Made by a program: the position numbers and the translations under genes. A stretch of DNA of 7,657 nt, from NCBI GenBank assembly GCA_025929655.1, contig JAICPV010000090.1:1-7657 (forward strand). The letters are read 5' to 3'. Source of the DNA: Pyrinomonadaceae bacterium. Lineage in GTDB: Bacteria; Acidobacteriota; Blastocatellia; Pyrinomonadales; Pyrinomonadaceae. Below the pieces are notes generated by a model. That model saw only the letters and a program-made list of their open reading frames with translations. It did no database searches and was not told the DNA's origin. Of this stretch, positions 1 to 5,059 are shown piece by piece (within the stretch, counting starts at the first letter, position 1; the number at the start of each line of letters is the position of its first letter).

Positions 1-16
1 GAGGCAGAAAATATAT

Positions 17-649
17 ATGGCTAGATATAGAGATGCGGTGTGCCGCCTGTGCCGCCGCGAAGGTGGAAAGTTATTTCTCAAAGGGGATCGCTGCTTTAAA
101 CCCTCCTGTGCGATCGAGAAACGCGGGACCAACCCGCCCGGTCAGCACGGCGCCGCACGCCGCAAGATGATCCAGGGCTATGGCGAACAGCTTCGCGAAA
201 AGCAGAAGGTGAAGCGAATGTACTTCATCCTCGAAAAGCAGTTTCGAAATTATTTCGAAAAGGCGCTTCGCCAGAAAGGCGTCACGGGCGAGAACCTTTT
301 GTTCATGCTTGAACGCCGCCTAGACAACGTCGTTTACCGTTCCGGTTTTTCGACGTCGCGCCGCCAGGCACGCCAGCTTGTAAATCACGGACATATTTTC
401 GTCAACGACCGAAAGGTCGACATCCCTTCCTTCCAGGTGAAGGTGGGCGATGTCGTCACAGTGAAGGAAAAGTCGACCAAGAACCCACATGTCGAGGGTG
501 CATGGTCGACCGCCGCGGGACGCGGCCGCCCAAGCTGGATATCGGCGGCAGGCAGGGATCTGAGCGTTTCGATCGCCGCGGTCCCGACGCGACAGGACAT
601 CGAATCGAATATAAACGAGCAGCTCATCGTCGAGTTGTACAGTAAGTAG
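17..649 (+). CDS. rpsD: 30S ribosomal protein uS4 (RpsD), zinc-binding four-cysteine form
   Basis: This 210-residue protein is a full-length uS4, a primary 16S rRNA-binding protein that nucleates 30S subunit assembly. The N-terminus carries Cys9, Cys12, Cys26 and Cys31 in a CX2C-X13-CX4C arrangement, the zinc-knuckle pattern of the so-called C+ form of S4. The central part around RRLDNVVYRSG (residues 100-110) leads into the S4 RNA-binding domain, about residues 99-160, and the protein ends with the typical NEQLIVELYSK. The start is the first ATG, with GAGG at bases 1-4 as a somewhat distant ribosome binding site. The gene before it lies outside the window; in many bacteria it is rpsK. rpoA follows after a 103-base structured gap. 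In E. coli and Bacillus, S4 is also a translational repressor of its own operon or gene, which makes that gap worth attention. Identity is secure. Confidence 0.98.
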   Translation: MARYRDAVCRLCRREGGKLFLKGDRCFKPSCAIEKRGTNPPGQHGAARRKMIQGYGEQLREKQKVKRMYFILEKQFRNYFEKALRQKGVTGENLLFMLERRLDNVVYRSGFSTSRRQARQLVNHGHIFVNDRKVDIPSFQVKVGDVVTVKEKSTKNPHVEGAWSTAAGRGRPSWISAAGRDLSVSIAAVPTRQDIESNINEQLIVELYSK

Positions 650-660
650 TTTTTTTGCTG

Positions 661-728
661 AGTCGGCCGAAGTAGCCGGGTTACGAGAGTTCGTTCTTGC
701 ATCGGATGACCCGGGGACAAAGCCGACT
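661..728 (+). promoter_or_regulatory. Nested inverted repeat (structured leader) upstream of rpoA
   Basis: Three nested complementary pairs lie in the rpsD-rpoA gap. The outer pair is AGTCGGC (661-667) with GCCGACT (722-728). The middle pair is CCGGGT (676-681) with ACCCGG (709-714). The inner pair is CGAGAG (684-689) with TTCTTG (694-699), closing a TTCG tetraloop and using two G-U pairs. The element ends three bases before a GAGG (731-734) that could act in rpoA translation. The pairing is read directly from the sequence. A role as an RNA switch, ribosomal-protein operator or processing site is inference. There is no U-run after the last arm, so it does not look like an intrinsic terminator. 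Confidence 0.55.
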
Positions 729-752
729 TTGAGGACTTTTAAAAAGAACGAT

Positions 753-1769
753 ATGACACAGAGCAATAATTGGACAGATTTCCAGATGCCCGGCCGGCTG
801 AACGTCGAAACGGAGACGCTCACGCCGCGGTACGGAAAGTTTTACGCTCAGCCTTTCGAACGCGGATTCGGAACAACCGTCGGAAATTCTATCCGCCGTG
901 CGCTCCTCTCATCGATCGAAGGTGCCGCCGTAACGGCGGTGAAGATCGATGGCGTCGAGCACGAATTCTCATCCATCAAGGGAGTTGTCGAGGACGCCAC
1001 GGACGTCATTCTTAATTTGAAGCAGGTGCCGTTCATTTTGCACGGCGGAGGGCCGAAAACCCTAACGATCAGCAAAAAAGGGCCGGGCGAGGTCACGAGC
1101 GCGGATATTTCCGGAGACTCGGACGTCGAGATACTCGATCAGGACGTGCATATCGCCACTATCAACGGCTCGGGAACGCTTAATATAGAGATGCGTCTGA
1201 AGCGCGGCCGCGGATATATCGCAGCCGAACTCAACAACGACGAAGACCTTTCGATCGGCTATATCCCGATCGATTCGGTCCACACGCCGATAAAGAAGGT
1301 CAACTATTCGGTCGACAAAACGCGTCAGGGCTCGAACACGGAATTCGACAAATTGACGCTCGAGGTCTGGACTGACGGTTCGGTCACGCCGGAAGATTCG
1401 ATCGGCCTCGCGGCGAAATTGGTGAAGGACCACATGTCCATCTTCATCAATTTCGAAGAAGAGGAGGAAGAATACAAATACGAGGACATCGCTCGCCCGC
1501 CGCTGATGCGTAACGACCTGCTGGACAAGCCGGTCGATGAGCTGGAGCTTTCGGTGCGCTCGTACAATTGCTTGAAGAACGCGGATATCCGCTCGATCCG
1601 CGACCTGATCCGACGCAGTGAAAAGGACATGCTCGGCACGAAAAACTTCGGCAAGAAATCGCTCACCGAGATCAAGGACCTGCTTCATGGAATGGGTTTG
1701 GATTTCGGTATGGATTTCGATGAGCAGGGAAATCCGATCCCCGGCTCGGGCGGACGCGACCTGGACTAG
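753..1769 (+). CDS. rpoA: DNA-directed RNA polymerase subunit alpha
   Basis: This 338-residue protein is the alpha subunit, which dimerises to scaffold RNA polymerase assembly and contacts promoter UP elements and activators. The N-terminal domain has the signature ERGFGTTVGNSIRRALLSS, followed by VTAVKIDGVEHEFSSI and the GVVEDATDVILNLK stretch. An acidic EEEEEEYKYED segment precedes the C-terminal domain. That domain keeps VRSYNCLK and FGKKSLTEIKDLL, which match the E. coli UP-element-binding surface (the residues equivalent to R265, N268, C269, K271, G296, K298, S299 and E302). I chose ATG at 753 because it gives the usual family length. An in-frame TTG at 729 would add eight atypical residues. 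The ribosome binding site is unclear: GAGG at 731-734 is 18 bases from this ATG. The stop codon overlaps a small palindrome that begins the next gap. Confidence 0.97.
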   Translation: MTQSNNWTDFQMPGRLNVETETLTPRYGKFYAQPFERGFGTTVGNSIRRALLSSIEGAAVTAVKIDGVEHEFSSIKGVVEDATDVILNLKQVPFILHGGGPKTLTISKKGPGEVTSADISGDSDVEILDQDVHIATINGSGTLNIEMRLKRGRGYIAAELNNDEDLSIGYIPIDSVHTPIKKVNYSVDKTRQGSNTEFDKLTLEVWTDGSVTPEDSIGLAAKLVKDHMSIFINFEEEEEEYKYEDIARPPLMRNDLLDKPVDELELSVRSYNCLKNADIRSIRDLIRRSEKDMLGTKNFGKKSLTEIKDLLHGMGLDFGMDFDEQGNPIPGSGGRDLD

Positions 1770-1771
1770 TT

Positions 1772-1839
1772 AGTCTAGAAAGTCTTGGAAGTTGAGGAAG
1801 TCCTGTGGGACTTCCATGACTAACAAGACTGTCTAGACT
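1772..1839 (+). repeat. 68-nt near-complete hairpin built from 9-nt repeats, rpoA-rplQ gap
   Basis: Two 32-base arms surround a TGTG loop (1804-1807). The outer 16 bases (1772-1787 against 1824-1839) match at 15 of 16 positions, and the inner GGAAGTCC/GGACTTCC is perfect. The middle eight positions are mostly mismatched or G-U. The left arm also reads as four consecutive 9-base units: TAGTCTAGA (1771-1779), AAGTCTTGG (1780-1788), AAGTTGAGG (1789-1797) and AAGTCCTGT (1798-1806). A further small palindrome, GACTA-GT-TAGTC (1764-1775), covers the rpoA stop codon. There is no T-tract, so a simple intrinsic terminator is unlikely. It could be a dispersed palindromic repeat, an RNase III-type processing site or a block to exonucleases. 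Confidence 0.75.
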
Positions 1840-1851
1840 TCCGAGACTGAT

Positions 1852-2355
1852 ATGAGACATTTAAAAGCACATCGTAAATTGGGAAGGACGACCGAGCATC
1901 GGATGTCGATGCTACGGAACATGGCGACCTCGCTTATCAATTCCGACAAAGAACACATCATAACCACCGTTGCCAAGGCTAAGGAGCTTCGTCCGTTCGT
2001 AGAAAAGGCGATCACGCTCGCGCGCAAGGCCCAGGCATTGGACGGCGATGGTGCGAAAGCCCAGGAAGTTCATCTTCGACGCCAGGCCGCGAGATATTTC
2101 CACGCGGGGAATTCGACCTTCAAGATCGCGTCAAGTCGTTTCCGCGGGAAAAAAGGCGAAACGAAAGACACCATCGAAAGGACCGCCGGCGTCAAAGCCG
2201 TTCAGCGCTTATTCGACGAACTGGGCGCACGTTACAAGGATCGCAATGGCGGGTACACACGCATAGTCCGGCTTGGACGGCGGAGCGGCGACAATGCCGA
2301 GCTAGCGGTGATCGAACTCGTAGACAATCCGCGGGAATTGGCGGCGAACGGTTGA
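1852..2355 (+). CDS. rplQ: 50S ribosomal protein bL17 (RplQ) with internal insertion
   Basis: This 167-residue protein is bL17, which sits near the exit tunnel of the large ribosomal subunit. The N-terminal half (HRKLGRTTEHRMSMLRNMATSL, then AKAKELRPFVEKAITLARK to about residue 59) and the C-terminal half (LFDELGARYKDRNGGYTRI and SGDNAELAVIELVD, from about residue 120) align well from memory with E. coli L17. The segment between LAR and LFDELG is about 60 residues here against about 22 in E. coli. The extra part, roughly residues 84-112, is basic and includes SSRFRGKKGETK. The ribosome binding site is weak (GAG at 1843-1845) and abuts the hairpin in the preceding gap. The position after rpoA is the conserved one for this gene. 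I consider the reading frame intact and the insertion genuine, because both flanks stay in the same frame. Confidence 0.96.
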   Translation: MRHLKAHRKLGRTTEHRMSMLRNMATSLINSDKEHIITTVAKAKELRPFVEKAITLARKAQALDGDGAKAQEVHLRRQAARYFHAGNSTFKIASSRFRGKKGETKDTIERTAGVKAVQRLFDELGARYKDRNGGYTRIVRLGRRSGDNAELAVIELVDNPRELAANG

Positions 2356-2380
2356 AATCATTGAAAGGAGCAAGTCCGCG

Positions 2381-2914
2381 ATGAGTGAAACCACGGCTTC
2401 TATGAAGGCTGAAGACAGCGAAAAGACCAAAGGGAAAAAGGCGGGCTCCGATCGCTCCTATAATATCGAAGAGATACGCGATCTGGCCGATCTTTTCGAG
2501 GAGCGGGGCCTGACCGAGTTCGAGTTTGAGAACGAGAACATTCGCGTTCGCCTTGCAAAAATGTCCGCGACGTCATTTGCTCCGGCGCCGCAGCCGGTTT
2601 CTGTTTCTTCGCCTGCGACCGGCATATCCGCTGTACCGTCAGCCGACGCGGGACCTGCCACCGCAGCCGAATCCGACCTTTACAAAATAACTTCACCGAT
2701 CGTTGGTACTTTCTATCGCGCGTCTGGACCGGATAAGGAGCCGTATGTTTCCGAAGGGAGCAAGGTTTCGCCGGACACCGTCGTCTGTATCGTTGAGGCG
2801 ATGAAGCTGATGAACGAGATCCAGGCGGAAACTTCGGGCGAGGTTGTCGAGGTCTACGTCGAGAACGGCCAGCCCGTCGAATTCGGCCAGCCGCTGTTCG
2901 GCATTAAGAAATAG
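2381..2914 (+). CDS. accB: Acetyl-CoA carboxylase biotin carboxyl carrier protein (BCCP)
   Basis: This 177-residue protein carries the biotin of acetyl-CoA carboxylase, shuttling carboxybiotin between biotin carboxylase and carboxyltransferase in the first committed step of fatty acid synthesis. Residues 1-25 form a charged extension, and residues 28-60 (IEEIRDLADLFEERGLTEFE onward) resemble the usual BCCP N-terminal helix region. A linker rich in Ala, Pro and Ser spans about 62-98. The biotinyl domain runs from about 100 to 177. It contains the thumb-like FYRASGPDKEPYV and the biotin attachment motif EAMKLM, with the acceptor at Lys142. The start is supported by AAAGGAG at 2364-2370, ten bases before the ATG. 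rplQ ends 25 bases upstream, so co-transcription is likely. accC follows after a 79-base gap holding an inverted repeat that begins at this stop codon. The carboxyltransferase genes accA and accD are not in the window. Confidence 0.97.
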   Translation: MSETTASMKAEDSEKTKGKKAGSDRSYNIEEIRDLADLFEERGLTEFEFENENIRVRLAKMSATSFAPAPQPVSVSSPATGISAVPSADAGPATAAESDLYKITSPIVGTFYRASGPDKEPYVSEGSKVSPDTVVCIVEAMKLMNEIQAETSGEVVEVYVENGQPVEFGQPLFGIKK

Positions 2915-2984
2915 CCGCGAAAAGGTACAAAAAGCTCAAAAAATACTTTTCTTTTTTTGCGTCTTTTGTGCCTAATTGCGGCTA
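2912..2984 (+). repeat. Inverted repeat starting at the accB stop codon
   Basis: The left arm starts with the accB stop codon (TAGCCGC, 2912-2918) and the right arm ends with GCGGCTA (2978-2984). Over 21 bases (2912-2932 against 2964-2984), 17 positions are Watson-Crick and two are G-U. Both arms continue into A-rich or T-rich sequence, so the element looks like two inverted copies of a unit of the form TAGCCGCNANNAGGNACAAAA. It fills almost the whole accB-accC gap and ends nine bases before the accC start. The pairing is directly visible. Its nature is inferred: dispersed repeat, attenuator or RNA processing site. Confidence 0.7.
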
Positions 2985-2993
2985 ATTTGATTT

Positions 2994-4346
2994 ATGCGAG
3001 AAATTCGCAAAATTTTGATAGCGAACCGCGGCGAGATCGCGAACCGGATTATTTGGACGTGCAAGGAGATGGATATCAAAACCGTCGCCGTGCACTCTGA
3101 GGCGGACCGCGAAGCGTTGCACGTTCGCTACGCCGACGAGGCTATTTGCATCGGCCCAGCACCGTCCGCGCAAAGCTATCTTAATATTCCTTCGATAATC
3201 TCGGCAGCGGAGATCACGAACGTTGACGCGATCCACCCAGGATATGGTTTCCTCGCCGAGTCAGCCACATTCGCGCGAATTTGCGGTGACTGTAATATAA
3301 AATTCATCGGCCCGAGTCCGGACGTCATCGCTATGATGGGCGACAAGGTCGAGGCGCGTCGTACGATGGCGGCGGCAGGCGTGCCGATCCTGCCGGGCAG
3401 TCCCGATCCGATCGAATCTCCTGAGGAAGCGATCAGGCTAGCTAAGGAGATCGGTTTCCCCGTTATTATCAAGGCTGCGGCGGGCGGCGGCGGACGAGGG
3501 ATGCGGATCGTCCGGAAGGAGTCCGAGCTCGAATCGAATTTGGAGACGGCCCAGCAGGAAGCGCTTGCGGCCTTCAAGAACGGCGCGGTTTACATCGAGC
3601 GCTACATCGAGCGGCCGAGGCATATCGAGATCCAGGTCCTTGCTGATGAGCATGGTAACTGCGTGCATCTTGGCGAACGCGAATGCACCATTCAGCGTCG
3701 GCATCAGAAACTTTTGGAAGAAGCTCCTTCGGTTGCCATTACCCCGGAAACCCGAGAGAAGATGGGTGCGGTCGCTGTGAACGCCTGTAAAAAGATCGGT
3801 TATTCAAGCGCGGGAACGTTCGAGTTTCTCCTCGATGAAGACGGCAGCTTCTACTTCATGGAAATGAACACGCGTATACAGGTGGAGCATCCCGTGACCG
3901 AAATGGTCACGCTCGCCGATATCGTGCGAAACCAGATCCGAATAGCGACCGGGGAGGATCTTCAGTACGAACAGTCGGATGTGCGGATCGCGGGTCATTC
4001 GATCGAATGCCGTATTAATGCCGAGGACCCGGTGAAATTCACACCCAGCCCCGGAAAGATCACGGCCTTCAATATTCCAGGCGGGCCGGGCGTTCGTGTG
4101 GACACGGCTGTATATCCGGGCTACACGGTCCCGCCCTATTATGATTCGATGATCGCGAAACTTATCGTGCACGCGAGAACAAGAGATCTCGCGATCGCGA
4201 GAATGCGTCGGGCGCTGGATATGATGGTCGTCGAAGGCATCAAAACGACCATTCCCCTGCATAAGCAGATCATGGCAGACGAGCGATTTCAGAAGGGCGA
4301 TTTCTCAACGAAATTCATGGAGGAATTCAGTTTCGTCGAAAAGTGA
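2994..4346 (+). CDS. accC: Acetyl-CoA carboxylase, biotin carboxylase subunit
   Basis: This 450-residue protein is the ATP-dependent biotin carboxylase, which carboxylates BCCP-bound biotin using bicarbonate. The N-terminal domain starts with KILIANRGEIANRII and includes SYLNIPSIISAAEIT and HPGYGFLAE. The ATP-grasp domain has the glycine-rich loop KAAAGGGGRGMRIV (Lys160 to about 173) and RRHQKLLEEAP with Lys239. The motif EMNTRIQVEHPVTEM supplies Glu290, Asn292 and Arg294. The C-terminal domain has ECRINAEDP with Arg340, then GYTVPPYYDSMI. These correspond to E. coli Lys238, Glu288, Asn290, Arg292 and Arg338, so the enzyme should be active. Length matches the family (449 in E. coli), which favours a single-domain AccC over a pyruvate or propionyl-CoA carboxylase fusion. 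No Shine-Dalgarno sequence is apparent before the ATG, where the gap is AT-rich. Pairing with the adjacent accB supports the assignment. Confidence 0.97.
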   Translation: MREIRKILIANRGEIANRIIWTCKEMDIKTVAVHSEADREALHVRYADEAICIGPAPSAQSYLNIPSIISAAEITNVDAIHPGYGFLAESATFARICGDCNIKFIGPSPDVIAMMGDKVEARRTMAAAGVPILPGSPDPIESPEEAIRLAKEIGFPVIIKAAAGGGGRGMRIVRKESELESNLETAQQEALAAFKNGAVYIERYIERPRHIEIQVLADEHGNCVHLGERECTIQRRHQKLLEEAPSVAITPETREKMGAVAVNACKKIGYSSAGTFEFLLDEDGSFYFMEMNTRIQVEHPVTEMVTLADIVRNQIRIATGEDLQYEQSDVRIAGHSIECRINAEDPVKFTPSPGKITAFNIPGGPGVRVDTAVYPGYTVPPYYDSMIAKLIVHARTRDLAIARMRRALDMMVVEGIKTTIPLHKQIMADERFQKGDFSTKFMEEFSFVEK

Positions 4347-4354
4347 CGGTGATT

Positions 4355-4427
4355 AGTGATCGCACTGTTCGTCTGGTTGATAAATATCCGTTAAATGACG
4401 GATAATAAAGCAGAATTTCTGATCACT
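4355..4427 (+). repeat. Nested inverted repeats in the accC-rpsO gap
   Basis: An outer pair, AGTGATC (4355-4361) with GATCACT (4421-4427), encloses a compact hairpin, TATCCGT (4385-4391) with ACGGATA (4398-4404) around a 6-base loop. The left side begins close behind the accC stop codon and repeats the word GTGAT (GTGATTAGTGATC, 4349-4361). Downstream there is a tandem GGTTATT (4438-4451). This is weaker than the repeats in the other gaps, since only the two 7-bp arms are perfect. It may be a decayed palindromic repeat or part of a long rpsO leader. Confidence 0.5.
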
Positions 4428-4460
4428 GCTAGTTTTCGGTTATTGGTTATTCACTGATTT

Positions 4461-4511
4461 TTCGCGGTTGCCGTGCGAAGTTTTGACGGAGTTACTGCGA
4501 GCAAGGAGAGG
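4461..4511 (+). promoter_or_regulatory. rpsO leader: small hairpin and displaced Shine-Dalgarno sequence
   Basis: A hairpin forms from TTCGCGG (4461-4467), a TTG loop, CCG (4471-4473), a TG bulge and CGAA (4476-4479). After it comes AAGGAGAGG (4503-4511), a near-perfect anti-16S sequence, but its end is 19 bases from the rpsO ATG at 4531, well beyond the usual 5-10. A weaker AGAG lies at 4518-4521. In E. coli and several other bacteria uS15 binds its own mRNA leader to repress translation, so a folded leader is plausible. That it happens here is inference. Confidence 0.35.
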
Positions 4512-4530
4512 CTATTTAGAGCTGGTTTTT

Positions 4531-4800
4531 ATGGCGACAGCAAAAGAAACAAAAGAAAAGATAGTTGGGGATTATAAAACGCACGGGACGGACACGGGTT
4601 CGTCGCAGGTGCAGGTGGCGTTGTTGACGCAGCGCATCAACGAACTGACCGAGCATTTCAAGGTCCACAAGAAAGACAATCATTCGCGCCGCGGCCTGCT
4701 CAAAATGGTCTCGCGCAGGCGCAAGCTTTTGGATTATCTTCGGAAGACCGATATCGATCAGTATCATGAGATGATCAGTAAACTCGGACTTAGAAGGTAG
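4531..4800 (+). CDS. rpsO: 30S ribosomal protein uS15 (RpsO)
   Basis: This 89-residue protein is uS15, an early-binding 16S rRNA protein at the central-domain three-way junction that also contributes to inter-subunit bridging. The start MATAKETKEKIVGDY, the conserved THGTDTGSSQVQVALLTQRI (about residues 21-40), KKDNHSRRGLLKMVSRRRKL and the C-terminal LGLRR match the family along the full length. The usual size is 88-89 residues, which fixes ATG 4531. An upstream in-frame TTG at 4468 would add 21 unrelated residues and lies in a hairpin loop. The gene precedes pnp, the order known from E. coli and many other bacteria, where the two are co-transcribed and the mRNA is processed between them. Here the gap is 259 bases and contains two hairpins, which fits processing or attenuation in between. 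Confidence 0.97.
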   Translation: MATAKETKEKIVGDYKTHGTDTGSSQVQVALLTQRINELTEHFKVHKKDNHSRRGLLKMVSRRRKLLDYLRKTDIDQYHEMISKLGLRR

Positions 4801-4807
4801 CGAGAAG

Positions 4808-4877
4808 CTAAAAACTAAAAACGAAGAGCTGATCGAACATGATTTAACATTTTCCGCTTTTCATTTTTAGTTTTTCG
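4808..4877 (+). repeat. 22-bp inverted repeat in the rpsO-pnp gap
   Basis: The left arm 4808-4829 (CTAAAAACTAAAAACGAAGA followed by GC) and the right arm 4856-4877 (from GCTTTTC to GTTTTTCG) agree at 19 of 22 positions, with one of the three mismatches a G-U pair. The loop is 26 bases. The arms are A-rich and T-rich, with an internal direct repeat CTAAAAA at 4808-4814 and 4815-4821. It starts seven bases after the rpsO stop codon. It could end rpsO transcription poorly, protect the rpsO 3' end, or be an RNase III target as in the E. coli rpsO-pnp gap. It could equally be a dispersed repeat. Confidence 0.7.
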
Positions 4878-5003
4878 TTGTACTGGCCGCTTCGGGCCGC
4901 AATTTTATAGTCGTTCTCCCGGAGAATTTGTTATTGGATGCTGAACGTGACAGCTATTGAGAGTCCACAAACAGATAGAACGTACGCAAGTTTTGGAAAC
5001 TCC

Positions 5004-5042
5004 AAAAGCGGCGGGGCTTCACGATTGGCCCCGGCCGCTTTT
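5004..5042 (+). terminator. Strong GC-rich hairpin just upstream of the pnp ribosome binding site
   Basis: AAAAGCGGC+GGGGC (5004-5017) pairs with GCCCC+G+GCCGCTTTT (5028-5042): 14 base pairs, one bulged G at 5033 and a 10-base loop (5018-5027). It is followed by TTTTGTTTT (5039-5047), so it has the form of a bidirectional intrinsic terminator. It ends only 17 bases before the pnp ATG, so on the + strand it would act as an attenuator or as a stable 5' structure. A smaller hairpin, TTTTGGA (4991-4997) with TCCAAAA (5001-5007), shares bases 5004-5007 with it and would compete. The structure is clear; the function is open. Confidence 0.7.
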
Positions 5043-5059
5043 GTTTTGAGGAACATTAG

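Noticed and set aside
650..656. T-run after rpsD as an intrinsic terminator
   Set aside because: No stable GC-rich stem immediately precedes it; only very short palindromes are visible, and rpoA is expected to be co-transcribed.
1771..1806. 9-nt tandem units as a CRISPR-like array
   Set aside because: The units are adjacent with no spacers and far too short, and no cas genes are present.
4468..4530. In-frame upstream TTG start extending rpsO by 21 residues
   Set aside because: The extra residues do not resemble uS15, the TTG sits in a hairpin loop, and ATG 4531 gives the exact family length.
4878..4911. Possible promoter before pnp (TTGTAC ... TATAGT)
   Set aside because: The spacer of about 22 bases is too long and both boxes are weak. 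A pnp promoter in this gap remains possible, but I cannot place it.
4885..4927. Small palindromes GGCC-GCTTCG-GGCC and TTCTCC-C-GGAGAA in the rpsO-pnp gap
   Set aside because: They are short, or have too small a loop for a full stem, so they do not stand out enough from chance to annotate.
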